Shown in pieces: positions 42,848-52,489 of a stretch of DNA of 64,000 nt. Numbering within the stretch: position 1 is the first letter of the stretch; each line of letters begins with the position of its first letter. The stretch comes from JBFKQC01 sp041627895 (GTDB lineage: Bacteria > Pseudomonadota > Alphaproteobacteria > Rhodobacterales > Rhodobacteraceae): assembly GCA_041627895.1 (NCBI GenBank), contig JBFKQC010000007.1, positions 1 to 64,000 of the forward strand. Direction: 5' to 3'. Position numbers and translations under genes: made by a program. Under the pieces are notes generated by a model. The model saw nothing but the letters and a program-made list of their open reading frames with translations. It was not told the origin of the DNA and did no database searches.

Positions 42848-44803
42848 CTAGACCGTCCGCCGCCGCTGTCGCGCGGCGCCGCGCAGCGCCCCTGACAGTT
42901 CCGCGCGGGTCAGGGGCTTGACGAACAGCGGGATATCGTCGGCCAGCGACGCCGCGCCCCGGCCGCCCAGTTCGTGATGGCCCGACATCAGCGCGACCGG
43001 CAGCGACGGGCGCAGCCTGCGGGCCGCCTCGGCAAGGTCGGTGCCCTGCATCGGGCCGGGCATGGCGACGTCGCTCAGCACGAAGGTGATGTCGCCGCGC
43101 CGCTCCAGCAGTTCCAGCGCGCTTGCCGCGTCGGGCGCGGCGATCACGCGGTGGCTCAGGCGTTCGATCTGCCGGGTCATCACCTGCCGCACCGCGGGGT
43201 CGTCCTCGACCAGCAGCACCACTTCCTGCCCGTCCGCGACGGGCACTTCCGGGTCTTCGGGGGCCTCTCTGACCGGCGCGCCGCAGGTCGCCGGCAGAAA
43301 AAGCGTCACGCAGGTCCCTTCGCCCGGCGCTGACGCCAGGTGGACGTCGCCGCCCGATTGCCGCGCGAAGCCCAGGACCATCGACAGGCCCAGTCCCGAT
43401 CCTCTGCCGATCTCTTTCGTCGTGAAGAACGGGTCGAACACCTGCCCGACGATCTCGGCCGGAATCCCCGGCCCGTCATCGCGCACCAGGGTCGCGACAT
43501 AGTCGGCGGGGTCGAGCTGAAGGCCCATCCGCGCGATGTCGCCGTCCTCCAGGCGCTCCCGCGACACCAAGATGTCCAGCCGCCCGCCCCCCGGCATCGC
43601 ATCGGCGGCATTCACCACAAGGTTCAGCAGCGCCGCCTCGAACTGTCCGCGGTCGACATGGGCGGGGCTTTGCGCGCCCTCTCCGGGCAGGGTCAGCTCG
43701 ATATTGGCAGGCAGGGTCCGGCGCAACAGGACCGACATCTCGCGAAGCGCGGCGGATAGGTCGACGTCCTCGGGCCGCAGCGGCGCCTTGCGGCCAAACG
43801 ACAGAAGCTGGCTGGTCAGCGCGCTGCCGCGCGAGGTGGCCGAGACCGCCGCCGCGATCATCTCTTTGCGCTCGGCATCCGAGGCCGTCCCGTCCAGCAT
43901 TTCGAGGTTGCCGAGGATCACAGACAACAGGTTGTTGAAGTCGTGCGCGACGCCGGCGGTCAGCTGCCCGATGGCCTCGAGCTTCTGGCTTTCGCGCAGC
44001 CGCGCCTCGGTCAGGCGCAGATCGGTCAGGTCCATGCTTGTGCCGATATGGCGCAGCACGGTGCCGTCGGCGGCGACCTCGGTTTCGATCAATTCGCGGA
44101 TGTGGCGGACCGTGCCGTCCGCCCGGACCCCGCGATACTCGATCTGCTGCGGCTGGCCGCGTTTCAGCGCGGCGATCGAGGCGCGCACATGCGCCTTGTC
44201 GTCGGGATGGACGAAGCCCAGCGCGGGATCGTATCCGGCGGTCTGCTCGAAGAACTCTGCCACCGACAGCCCGAAATGCGCGGCGTGCTGCTGCGAGCAG
44301 TATTCGCAATTGCCGGTCTGCCCGTCGAAGGCGTAATGCCCGATTCCGGCGATCCGGACGGCGGATTGCAGCCGGTTCTGGTTGACCTCGGCGTCGGTCT
44401 CGGTGCGGCGGCGCTGTTCGCGCTCGTCCACCAGTTCGCGCCGCAGCCGCTCGCGGTGGACCTCCAGTTCCGCGAAATGCGCGTCGTGCCGGCTGCGAAG
44501 CCGCCCCAGCAACGCGCCGGTGACGACATATAGCGCCATGCCGAGCGCGGCCGTGGGCAGGCTGCCGGTCAGCGTGGCCGGGCCTGACGCGATCATGTAG
44601 GCGTGCAGAACCAGAAGCGCGGCGAACCCGCCGGCGAGCGTTCCCCAGAACAGGCCGCCGGCGTAGGCTGCCAGCACGACACCGGCGCAGACCGCCAGAA
44701 ACGGGACCGGAAATTCGAAACCGGTCGCATACGACAGCTCAATCCCGGCAATGATCGCAAGAACGGGAACGAAGCCTGCAATCCCAAGCCAACGTGTCCT
44801 CAT
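42848..44803 (-). CDS. Hybrid sensor histidine kinase with PAS and receiver domains
   Basis: This 651-residue protein has an N-terminal membrane region of about four helices (residues 5-110), a coiled coil, a PAS domain (about 145-275; FGLSVAEFFEQTAGYDP, DGTVRHIRELIETEV), the phosphoacceptor H-box (GVAHDFNNLLSVILGNLEML), the HATPase domain (DDGPGIP; GRGSGLGLSMVLG) and a C-terminal receiver with phospho-Asp in FVLSDVAMPGP. No partner regulator is adjacent. The membrane segment looks like a MASE-type sensor. It sits opposed between acpS and lepB, interrupting a conserved operon, so it is probably a later insertion. Confidence 0.88.
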   Translation of the reverse strand: MRTRWLGIAGFVPVLAIIAGIELSYATGFEFPVPFLAVCAGVVLAAYAGGLFWGTLAGGFAALLVLHAYMIASGPATLTGSLPTAALGMALYVVTGALLGRLRSRHDAHFAELEVHRERLRRELVDEREQRRRTETDAEVNQNRLQSAVRIAGIGHYAFDGQTGNCEYCSQQHAAHFGLSVAEFFEQTAGYDPALGFVHPDDKAHVRASIAALKRGQPQQIEYRGVRADGTVRHIRELIETEVAADGTVLRHIGTSMDLTDLRLTEARLRESQKLEAIGQLTAGVAHDFNNLLSVILGNLEMLDGTASDAERKEMIAAAVSATSRGSALTSQLLSFGRKAPLRPEDVDLSAALREMSVLLRRTLPANIELTLPGEGAQSPAHVDRGQFEAALLNLVVNAADAMPGGGRLDILVSRERLEDGDIARMGLQLDPADYVATLVRDDGPGIPAEIVGQVFDPFFTTKEIGRGSGLGLSMVLGFARQSGGDVHLASAPGEGTCVTLFLPATCGAPVREAPEDPEVPVADGQEVVLLVEDDPAVRQVMTRQIERLSHRVIAAPDAASALELLERRGDITFVLSDVAMPGPMQGTDLAEAARRLRPSLPVALMSGHHELGGRGAASLADDIPLFVKPLTRAELSGALRGAARQRRRTV

Positions 44804-45014
44804 GCAACCAGTATTCCTGTTACGCGCGATCACTGATACCGCCACGATTGAGCATATGGCACTTCTGCGGGAAAGGAAAATGCAGACTCGCCCTGGCGGC
44901 GGTGCGTCCGGCCCGGCGACAAGCCGCCGCGCGGCCACCCCGCGCCCGCCCGCTGATCGCTTGACACACGCTGCCTGCCCGCCCATGTAGCGCCGGACCG
45001 CAACGAGGCAGGAC

Positions 45015-45803
45015 ATGATGGCGACCAAGGCCGAACGGAAAGACGGGATCGTCGAGACGATCAAGACCATCGTCTACGCGCTGCTGATCGCCGGCGTCTT
45101 CCGAACGCTGTTCTTTCAGCCGTTCTGGATTCCCTCGGGCTCGATGAAGGACACGTTGCTGATCGGCGACTTCCTGTTCGTCAACAAGATGTCCTACGGC
45201 TATTCGCGCTATTCCTGCCCGTTCGCGATGTGCCCGTTCTCGGGCCGCATTTTCGGCAACGAACCGCTGCGCGGCGACGTCGTGGTGTTCCGCCACCCGG
45301 TCACGGGAAGCGACTTCATCAAGCGGGTGATCGGCCTGCCCGGCGACAAGGTGCAGGTGAAGAACGGCGTGCTTTTCATCAACGGGCAGGAGGCTCGGCA
45401 GACCCCGAACGGCAGCTTCGAGGAGACCTATGAAAAGCAGGGCCCGGTCGGCACCCTGCCACAATGCTCGAACTCGGGCGTCGCGCTGGGCGCAACCTGC
45501 ATCAAGCAGCGCTATACCGAGCAATTGCCCAGCGGCCCGACGCATTCGATCCTCGACATCCGCGCGACGCCGCTGGACGACACGCCGGTCTATACCGTGC
45601 CCGAGGGCCAGTTCTTCTTCATGGGCGACAACCGCGACAACTCGACCGACAGCCGCGTGCCGCAATCGGCGCTGGGCGTCGGCTTCGTACCGTTCGAAAA
45701 CCTGATCGGCCGGGCCGACCGGATCATGTTCTCGTCTGCCGGCCGCTCGATGCTGTTCTTCTGGACTTGGCGCGGCGACCGGTTCTTCAAGGCGATCGAC
45801 TAG
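45015..45803 (+). CDS. lepB: Signal peptidase I
   Basis: LepB removes signal peptides from exported proteins at the inner membrane. The 262-residue enzyme has an N-terminal helix (residues 15-35), nucleophile Ser43 in PSGSMKDTL, general-base Lys103 in DFIKRVIGLPGD, and the GDNRDNSTDSR box. It begins the lepB-lepB-rnc-era run. The ribosome-binding site GAGGCAGG precedes ATG 45015. Confidence 0.95.
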   Translation: MMATKAERKDGIVETIKTIVYALLIAGVFRTLFFQPFWIPSGSMKDTLLIGDFLFVNKMSYGYSRYSCPFAMCPFSGRIFGNEPLRGDVVVFRHPVTGSDFIKRVIGLPGDKVQVKNGVLFINGQEARQTPNGSFEETYEKQGPVGTLPQCSNSGVALGATCIKQRYTEQLPSGPTHSILDIRATPLDDTPVYTVPEGQFFFMGDNRDNSTDSRVPQSALGVGFVPFENLIGRADRIMFSSAGRSMLFFWTWRGDRFFKAID

Positions 45804-45843
45804 GCGTCGCGATGCCGGTGCGGGGCACAGCGGACACGGACGG

Positions 45844-46515
45844 ATGCTGAAGGCCCTCGGTGCGCTTTTCGCGCTGCCGCTGACGATTTGGCAGCCTTAC
45901 TGGATTCCTGCCGGCAGCATGAAGCCGACGCTTCTGATCGGCGACTACATCGCCGTGCGCCCGCTGACCGGGGATGTGGCGCGCGGCGACGTCGTGGTGT
46001 TCCGCCACCCGGCCAGCGGCGTCGAATACGTCAAGCGCGTCGCCGGCCTGCCGGGCGACCGGGTGCAGATGCGGGACGGCGTGCTGGTGCTGAACGGCGC
46101 GCCGGTGCCGCAGGAACCCGCGGGCGACTTCGTCGAGCCCTACCTTCCGCAGGGCCGGCCCGGCAGCTTTCCGGCCTGTGCCGGCGATCCGCCCGCGGTC
46201 GGGGGGCAGTGCCGCAAGGCGCTGGCGGTCGAGTCCCTGCCGGGCGGCCCGAGCTATCGCGTGTTGAACATCCGCGACGGTTTCCTGGATGATACCGTGG
46301 AACTCACCGTCCCGGACGGCCATGTTTACGTGATCGGCGACAACCGCGACAACGCGCTCGACAGCCGCCTGCCGCGGACCGTCGGCGGCATCGGCCCCGT
46401 GCCGCTGGCCGACCTGGCCGGGCGCGTGGGCTTCGTGGTCTTTTCCTCGGCGGGCCGCAGCCTTTGGAATCCGGCGAACTGGCGCCCCGGGCGGTACATG
46501 AGGCCGGTCCGGTGA
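45844..46515 (+). CDS. Second signal peptidase I (paralogue)
   Basis: This 223-residue S26 peptidase has Ser25 in PAGSMKPTL, Lys64 in VEYVKRVAGLPGD and GDNRDNALDSRLP, so the catalytic dyad is intact. It shares layout and several segments with the upstream lepB but lacks the long N-terminal extension; the only helix is the hydrophobic start (LGALFALPLTIW). It lies 40 bp after lepB, and its stop overlaps the rnc start (GTGA). A tandem duplication with divergence is likely, perhaps with a distinct substrate set. Confidence 0.87.
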   Translation: MLKALGALFALPLTIWQPYWIPAGSMKPTLLIGDYIAVRPLTGDVARGDVVVFRHPASGVEYVKRVAGLPGDRVQMRDGVLVLNGAPVPQEPAGDFVEPYLPQGRPGSFPACAGDPPAVGGQCRKALAVESLPGGPSYRVLNIRDGFLDDTVELTVPDGHVYVIGDNRDNALDSRLPRTVGGIGPVPLADLAGRVGFVVFSSAGRSLWNPANWRPGRYMRPVR

Positions 46516-47189
46516 AGCTGTCGGCCGAACTCAGGGCATTCTGCGACCGGCTGGGCCACCGCTTCGACGACCCCACGCTGCTGCTGGAGGCCGTCACGCA
46601 CCCTTCCGTCGCCTCGCCCACGCGCCCCGACAACCAGCGGCTGGAATTCCTCGGCGACCGGGTGCTTGGGCTGGTGATGGCCGAGGCGCTGCTGCAGGCC
46701 GACCCGGCCGCCGCCGAGGGCAAGCTGGCGCCGCGCTTCAACGCGCTGGTCCGCAAGGAAACCTGCGCCGCCGTCGCGCGCGACCTGGGTCTCGGCGAGG
46801 TGCTGCGGCTGGGGCGGTCCGAAATGCTGTCGGGCGGGCGCCGCAAGGCGGCGCTCCTGGGCGACGCGATGGAGGCGGTGATCGCCGCAGTCTATCGCGA
46901 CGGCGGCTTCGGCGCGGCGCGGGCCGTGGTGCTGGCCGCCTGGGGCGACCGGATCGGCAAGGTCGAGGACGACGCCCGCGACGCCAAGACCAGCCTGCAG
47001 GAATGGGCGCAGGCCAAGGGGTTGCCGCCGCCCGACTATGTCGAGATCGCCCGCGAAGGTCCGGACCACGCGCCGGTCTTCACCATCGAGGCGCGGCTGG
47101 AAGGCGGCCAGTCCGCCCGCGCCGAGGCACCGTCGAAACGCCGCGCGGAACAGGCCGCGGCCAGGGCGCTGCTGGCGCGCCTGACATGA
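46512..47189 (+). CDS. rnc: Ribonuclease III
   Basis: RNase III cuts double-stranded RNA, for example in rRNA processing. The 225-residue protein starts at GTG 46512, overlapping the upstream stop. The signature NQRLEFLGDRVLGL (Glu45, Asp49) and a second acidic pair in LGDAMEAVIAAVY form the catalytic site. The C-terminal double-stranded RNA-binding domain ends with SKRRAEQAAARALLARL. Confidence 0.95.
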   Translation: MKLSAELRAFCDRLGHRFDDPTLLLEAVTHPSVASPTRPDNQRLEFLGDRVLGLVMAEALLQADPAAAEGKLAPRFNALVRKETCAAVARDLGLGEVLRLGRSEMLSGGRRKAALLGDAMEAVIAAVYRDGGFGAARAVVLAAWGDRIGKVEDDARDAKTSLQEWAQAKGLPPPDYVEIAREGPDHAPVFTIEARLEGGQSARAEAPSKRRAEQAAARALLARLT

Positions 47190-47307
47190 GGGCCGGCTGC
47201 GCGGGCGCGGGCCCCGACGCGCCGCGCCGGGGCCGCGCATGACGAGAGTGCTGGCGATTCCGGCGAAACCGGTTTAGGTGCGCTCGCGAAACATGCGAGG
47301 ACCCTCG

Positions 47308-48216
47308 ATGACCACCCGCGCCGGATTCGTCGCCCTGATCGGAGAGCCCAACGCGGGCAAGTCGACGCTGCTGAACGCGATGGTCGGCAGCAAGGTCTCG
47401 ATCGTCACCCACAAGGTCCAGACCACGCGGGCACGGATCAGGGGCGTCGCCATCGAGGGAGACAGCCAGATCGTCTTCGTCGACACGCCGGGCCTCTTTC
47501 GCCCGCGCCGGCATCTCGACCGCGCCATGGTCGCCGCCGCCTGGTCCGGTGCGGCGGATGCCGACCTGACCCTGCTGATGATCGAGGCGCATCGCGGCAT
47601 CACGGAAGGCGTGGAACGGATCCTCGAGGGACTCGCCGAACGCACCGCCGGCCGGCCAGTCGCACTGGCGATCAACAAGATCGACCGGGTGAAGGCCGAA
47701 ACCCTGCTGGCGCTGAGCCAGGAAATGAACGCCCGGTACGACTTTGCCCGCACCTTCATGATCTCGGCGGAAAAGGGCCATGGCGTCGCCGATCTCAGGG
47801 CCTGGCTTGCCGCCGAGATGCCCGAGGGTCCCTGGCTTTACCCCGAGGACCAGATCGCCGACCTGCCGATGCGGATGATTGCCGCCGAGATCACCCGCGA
47901 GAAGCTGACGCTGCGCCTGCACCAGGAACTGCCCTACCAGCTGACGGTGGAGACCGAGGCCTGGGAGGAACGCAAGGACGGCTCGGCCCGGATCGACCAG
48001 GTGATCTATGTCGCCCGCGACGGGCACAAGGGGATCGTGCTGGGCCGCAAGGGCGAGACCGTCAAGGCGGTGGGCCAGGCGGCGCGTGCGGAACTGGAAG
48101 AGATGCTGGGCCGCAAGGTGCACCTGTTCCTTCAGGTCAAGGTGCGGCCCGGATGGCAGGAAGAGGCAGAGCGCTATGCCGCGATCGGGCTCGATTTCTC
48201 CGATGGCAAGTCCTAG
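47308..48216 (+). CDS. era: GTPase Era
   Basis: Era is a GTPase that assists 30S subunit assembly and 16S rRNA maturation. The 302-residue protein has G1 GEPNAGKST, G3 DTPG, G4 NKID and G5 ISAEKG, then a C-terminal KH domain (GHKGIVLGRKGETVKAVG). ATG 47308 follows GAGGA; an earlier in-frame ATG at 47278 lacks one. It follows rnc as usual. Confidence 0.95.
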   Translation: MTTRAGFVALIGEPNAGKSTLLNAMVGSKVSIVTHKVQTTRARIRGVAIEGDSQIVFVDTPGLFRPRRHLDRAMVAAAWSGAADADLTLLMIEAHRGITEGVERILEGLAERTAGRPVALAINKIDRVKAETLLALSQEMNARYDFARTFMISAEKGHGVADLRAWLAAEMPEGPWLYPEDQIADLPMRMIAAEITREKLTLRLHQELPYQLTVETEAWEERKDGSARIDQVIYVARDGHKGIVLGRKGETVKAVGQAARAELEEMLGRKVHLFLQVKVRPGWQEEAERYAAIGLDFSDGKS

Positions 48217-48276
48217 GCGCGCGCGCCGCAATCCCGGCCCCGTTCCGCGAGGGGTGTCGGGCGAAGGCCCCGCACC

Positions 48277-48612
48277 GTGACCCTGCGCCTGACCGCCGAG
48301 CTTTGGGTGCAGGCCTACCTGACGCGGCTGAGGCTCGCCGACATCCCCGCTTTCGTGGTGGCGCGCGGCGATGACACCGCCGGCGCGGTTCTGGTCAAGC
48401 TCAACACGCTCGACGGGCAGGCCAGGGCGTTCCAGCGCAGCGTCGACATTTTCACCGGCGACCGGATCTGGGTGACGCTGGCCGAAGGTCCCGACGACGA
48501 TGTCGAGGCCGCGATCGCAAAGCAGCGCAGCTTCGACCCCGACCTCTGGGTGATCGAGGTCGAGGACCGCGCCGGCCGGCACCTGCTGGATCAGCCGGGA
48601 CTGGAAAGCTGA
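48277..48612 (+). CDS. DUF1491 protein
   Basis: This 111-residue protein of family DUF1491 (LTAELWVQAYLTRLRLADIP; FDPDLWVIEVEDRAGRHLL) is regularly found between era and recO in Rhodobacterales. Its function is unknown. The start is GTG 48277. Confidence 0.87.
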   Translation: MTLRLTAELWVQAYLTRLRLADIPAFVVARGDDTAGAVLVKLNTLDGQARAFQRSVDIFTGDRIWVTLAEGPDDDVEAAIAKQRSFDPDLWVIEVEDRAGRHLLDQPGLES

Positions 48613-48692
48613 GTTGCCGCCAACCGCGTCCGATCACCGGTGCAGCCGTTTCACGACGGTGGATTTCGTTTCGGGCCCGAGGGATGCAGACG

Positions 48693-49907
48693 TCAACGAT
48701 CGGCAATCTGGGCCGCAACCACACCGGCATCTTCGCCGACACCGCACAGCAAGGCGGACTTGCGCTTGCGCATGAAATGGAGGCCCACGAAGAAAAGGCT
48801 TGGTATCGCGGTGCTGGCCCCATCTTGCTGGATCGGAAAGCCCTGATCGTCGAACGCGCCGGGCCAGGGAAGCCACGAGCGGTAATCCGGCCGAAAACCT
48901 CCGGTCAAGATAACCGAACCAAATGGCTCCAGGTTCATGGACTCGATGCCGGTGTCCTCGAACGGCTCCGGGTCGGGAAGACCCGGGAAATCCAGTTCGG
49001 CAGAATTCGCATAGCCTTGGAAGTGATCTCGCAATTGCATGAACTTCTGGTCACCCCAGCGCACGCTGTCGGCCAGATCGGGGGCAAAACGCGCCTGGCC
49101 GTCTTCGACACCCAGGAGCCGGCCGGTCAGCGTGATTCCCTGGTCTGCGAGGGTGCGGTAGTGCAGATCGTGACCGCCGCCGTGCCCCGAAGCGAGGACA
49201 TTTGCGAATAATCTTGCCTCTTTCGGAAGCGTGCCGGCATCGACATCCAGGAAGCCGGATTGCAGCAGCCACCACATAAGGTCCCGGCCTCCAAGGCGGC
49301 GCGGCGCCCAAGGAGCGCGTCCGCAGGCGAGAACGACGTTGCGTCCGGCCTCGGCCAATTCCTCGGACAGCTGACAGCCGGTCTGCCCGCTTCCGATGAC
49401 AAGCACGTCGCCGGCAGGCAATTCGGCGACGCAGGAATAGGCCGTGCTATCCAGAACCCGCATATGATCCGGAAACGCCGCGCCGCCGGCCGGAACGTGC
49501 GGCTTCTGATACGCCCCCGTGGACACGACCAGGTTTCTGGCCCGCATCGACCCGGAACCCTTCAGGTCCATTTCGAACCCTACGTCATCCCTTGCACGAA
49601 CGGCCGAAATGGTCACGCCGGTCCGGACCGGGCAGCCGAATGAAGCCGCGTATCGTTCCAGGTAGGCGACGATGTCGTCGCGTGGCATGAAACCGTCGGG
49701 ATCGTCTCCGTCATAGGCGAAACCCGGAAGTTGAACCGACCAGTTCGGCGTGACGAGGCAGAAACTCTCCCAGCGGCCGGCCCATCCCGCGCCGATCCGG
49801 TCCCTCTCCAACACGATGTGATCGACATCACGGCGGCCGAGTTCGTAGCTGGCGGCCAGTCCGGCCTGACCTGCGCCGACAACGATGGTATCGAATTCCA
49901 TGGTCAT
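48693..49907 (-). CDS. Flavin-containing monooxygenase-like FAD/NAD(P) oxidoreductase
   Basis: This 404-residue protein has an N-terminal FAD-binding VVGAGQAGLAASYEL, a second dinucleotide motif VIGSGQTGCQLSEEL near residue 165 for NADPH, and a C-terminal GLHFMRKRKSALLCGVGEDA. It fits the FMO/pyridine-nucleotide disulfide oxidoreductase-like monooxygenases (MSMEG_0569-like). The substrate is unknown. It is opposed to its neighbours and splits the usual DUF1491-recO pair. Its composition is slightly less G+C-rich than the housekeeping genes around it, so it may be imported. Confidence 0.82.
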   Translation of the reverse strand: MTMEFDTIVVGAGQAGLAASYELGRRDVDHIVLERDRIGAGWAGRWESFCLVTPNWSVQLPGFAYDGDDPDGFMPRDDIVAYLERYAASFGCPVRTGVTISAVRARDDVGFEMDLKGSGSMRARNLVVSTGAYQKPHVPAGGAAFPDHMRVLDSTAYSCVAELPAGDVLVIGSGQTGCQLSEELAEAGRNVVLACGRAPWAPRRLGGRDLMWWLLQSGFLDVDAGTLPKEARLFANVLASGHGGGHDLHYRTLADQGITLTGRLLGVEDGQARFAPDLADSVRWGDQKFMQLRDHFQGYANSAELDFPGLPDPEPFEDTGIESMNLEPFGSVILTGGFRPDYRSWLPWPGAFDDQGFPIQQDGASTAIPSLFFVGLHFMRKRKSALLCGVGEDAGVVAAQIADR

Positions 49908-50043
49908 GCACCGTCCCCCATTGGCTGCGGCACACTAACACAAACCGCCACGTCCGGTCGCGCCGGCAAATGTCATGCGTGTGGCGGGGGCTTGCCCGCA
50001 ATTCCGCCTTGCCACCCCACGCGACCGGCGCCACTGTCGCGCC

Positions 50044-50769
50044 ATGGACTGGCACGACACCGGCACCGTTCTCGCCGTGCGCCGCCACGGCGAAACCGCG
50101 GCGATCCTCGAGGTCTTCACCGGGGCGCATGGGCGCCATGCCGGCGTCGTGCGCGGCGCCACCAGCCGCCGGATCGCGCCGGCGCTGCAGCCGGGCACCG
50201 AGCTTGACGTCACCTGGCGCGCGCGGCTCGAGGAACATCTGGGCCATTTCACCGTCGAGCCGGTGAAGAGCCGCGCCGTGGCGCTGATGGGCGGGCGGCT
50301 GGAACTGGCGGCGCTGAACGCGGTCACGGCGCTTCTGGTCTTCGCCCTGCCGGAACGCGAGCCGCACCCGGCGCTCTACCGGCGCACCGTGGCCCTGCTG
50401 GACATGATCGGCGCAGACGACGCCTGGCCGCTGGCCTACCTGCGTTGGGAACTGGCGCTGCTGGAAGAGCTGGGGTTCGGCCTCGACCTCTCGGCCTGCG
50501 CCGCCACCGGCGCGCGCGACGGGCTCGTCTACGTGTCGCCGAAATCCGGGCGTGCCGTGTCGGCGGGCGGGGCGGGCGCGTGGACGGACAAGCTGTTGCC
50601 CCTGCCGCCATGCCTCGCGGGCACCGGCGACGGCACCGCCGAAGAGATCGCGCAGGGCCTGCGCACCACCGGGCATTTCCTGCATGCCTGGCTGGCGCCC
50701 GCCCTCGGCGACCGGCGGCTGCCGGCGGCGCGCGACCGGTTCGCCGATCTTCTGGCGCGTCAGTCCTGA
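50044..50769 (+). CDS. recO: DNA repair protein RecO
   Basis: RecO helps RecR load RecA onto gapped DNA. The 241-residue protein has an N-terminal OB fold (DTGTVLAVRRHGETAAILEV, GRHAGVVRGATSR) and a helical C-terminal domain (LAYLRWELALLEELGFGLDL). The four zinc cysteines of some RecO proteins are not present. ATG 50044 gives the usual length. Confidence 0.94.
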   Translation: MDWHDTGTVLAVRRHGETAAILEVFTGAHGRHAGVVRGATSRRIAPALQPGTELDVTWRARLEEHLGHFTVEPVKSRAVALMGGRLELAALNAVTALLVFALPEREPHPALYRRTVALLDMIGADDAWPLAYLRWELALLEELGFGLDLSACAATGARDGLVYVSPKSGRAVSAGGAGAWTDKLLPLPPCLAGTGDGTAEEIAQGLRTTGHFLHAWLAPALGDRRLPAARDRFADLLARQS

Positions 50770-51146
50770 TCGGCGCGGAACACCATCTCGCCGCCTGCGT
50801 CGTTCGACAGGACCAGCGTGTCGCCAACCGCCTCTGCCAGGGTCATCGACCGCAGCGCCGCGAAGAACGCCGTCTCCGAGCCAAGGTCCGGGCAGGCCCG
50901 CTGTGTCGCGACGATCGCCTCGACCCCGAACCAGGGATAGGGCGCCGTCTGGCGCGCGCTGTAGCGGTTGCACGGCGCCTCGCCCTCGATCACCCCGGCG
51001 CGCGGAAAGCCGATCGTCGCCCGTGCCGCGAAGGCCGCGCCGTTCAGGGTCTCCAGCCGATAGACCGCCTGCGCATAGCCCGACACGGTTTCGTCCTTCA
51101 GCCAGGCTGACAGGAAGATCGGCAGGGTCAGAAACAGGCGCAGCAT
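50760..51146 (-). CDS. META-domain (HslJ-like) exported protein
   Basis: This 128-residue protein has a short hydrophobic start (LRLFLTLPIFLSAW) and a META-domain pattern (ATIGFPRAGVIEGEAPCNRY then ATQRACPDLGSETAFFAAL). Such domains occur in HslJ and lipoproteins linked to stress, with no defined activity. Its 3' end overlaps recO by 10 bp. Confidence 0.75.
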   Translation of the reverse strand: MLRLFLTLPIFLSAWLKDETVSGYAQAVYRLETLNGAAFAARATIGFPRAGVIEGEAPCNRYSARQTAPYPWFGVEAIVATQRACPDLGSETAFFAALRSMTLAEAVGDTLVLSNDAGGEMVFRADQD

Positions 51147-51258
51147 GGGGCCGAGCCTGCCACGGGTTGCCCTGCGTCGCCAGCCGCCTTGCGGCGGAAC
51201 TTGCCTTTCCACCGGCAATCCAACAGAACGGCAACGGGATCAGACGGGGCGCCAGACC

Positions 51259-52425
51259 ATGAAGACCATCGCCGGGTTCGACCGCATCGGGGAGGAAAAC
51301 GCCTTTGCCGTCCTGGCGCGCGCGGGCGAACTGGCCGCCGTCGGCATGGACGTGATCAACCTCGGGATCGGCCAGCCGGATTTCCCGACGCCTGAGAACA
51401 TCGTCGAGGCCGCCGTCAAGGCGCTGCGCGACGGGCACCACGGCTATACGCCGGCCACCGGCATTCCCCAGCTGCGCGAGGCGGTCGCCGCCGACCTGCA
51501 CCGCCGTTACGCGGCCGAGGTCAACCCCGACAACGTGCTGATCGTGCCGGGCGGCAAGGTGACGATGTTTGCCGCGATCCTGATGTTCGGCGAGCCCGGC
51601 GCCGAAATCCTCTATCCCGACCCGGGCTTTCCGATCTACCGCTCGATGATCGAGTTCACCGGGGCGAAACCGGTGCCGATCCCGATCCGCGAGGAAAACG
51701 GCTTCGCGTTTTCCGCCGAGGAGACGCTTGCGCTGATCACCGACCGCGCGCGGCTGATCATCCTGAACTCGCCCGCCAATCCCTGCGGCGGGGTCACGCC
51801 GCGGGCCGAGGTCGACCGGCTGGTCGCCGGTCTCGCGGACTGGCCCGAGGTTGCGGTGATGTCCGACGAAATCTACGACCAGATGCTCTATGACGGCGAG
51901 GAACACGTCACGCTGCTGGGCTATCCAGAGATCCGTGACCGGCTGATCCTTCTGAACGGCTGGTCCAAGACCTACGCCATGACCGGCTGGCGGCTCGGCT
52001 ATTCCGTCTGGCCGAAACCCTTGTACGACAAGGCGCGCAAGCTTGCCGTCAACGCCTGGTCCTGCGTCAACGCGCCGGCGCAATGGGCCGCGCTCGAGGC
52101 GCTGACCGGCCCGCAGGATGCCGTGGGCCAAATGGTCGCCGCCTTCGACGCCCGCCGCAAGCTGGTGGTCGAACTGGCCAACGACCTGCCCGGCGTGTCA
52201 TGCATCACCCCCAAGGGCGCGTTCTATGCCTTCCCGAACGTGCGCGAAACCGGCTGGAAGGCCAAGGCGCTGGCCCGCGAGCTTTTGGAGAAAACCGGCG
52301 TCGCCACCATCGGCGGCCCGGATTTCGGCGTGCTGGGAGAGGGTTACATCCGGCTGAGCTACGCCAACAGCCGCGAGAACATCGAGCGCGCGCTGGCGCG
52401 GATGGCGGGGTTTCTGGCGCGGTGA
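51259..52425 (+). CDS. Class I/II aminotransferase
   Basis: This 388-residue fold-type I PLP aminotransferase has VINLGIGQPDFPTP near the N terminus, ILNSPANPCGG, the cofactor Asp in VMSDEIYDQM and the PLP lysine in NGWSKTYAMTGWRLGY. It belongs to the aspartate/aromatic aminotransferase group; the amino acid specificity cannot be read. It is transcribed alone. The IS110 element follows its stop. Confidence 0.88.
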   Translation: MKTIAGFDRIGEENAFAVLARAGELAAVGMDVINLGIGQPDFPTPENIVEAAVKALRDGHHGYTPATGIPQLREAVAADLHRRYAAEVNPDNVLIVPGGKVTMFAAILMFGEPGAEILYPDPGFPIYRSMIEFTGAKPVPIPIREENGFAFSAEETLALITDRARLIILNSPANPCGGVTPRAEVDRLVAGLADWPEVAVMSDEIYDQMLYDGEEHVTLLGYPEIRDRLILLNGWSKTYAMTGWRLGYSVWPKPLYDKARKLAVNAWSCVNAPAQWAALEALTGPQDAVGQMVAAFDARRKLVVELANDLPGVSCITPKGAFYAFPNVRETGWKAKALARELLEKTGVATIGGPDFGVLGEGYIRLSYANSRENIERALARMAGFLAR

Positions 52426-52489
52426 GTGGGGCCAAGACCTGCCAATACTGCAGAGGTTTGGCCGGGGGTATTTGTCCAGAAAAACAGCG

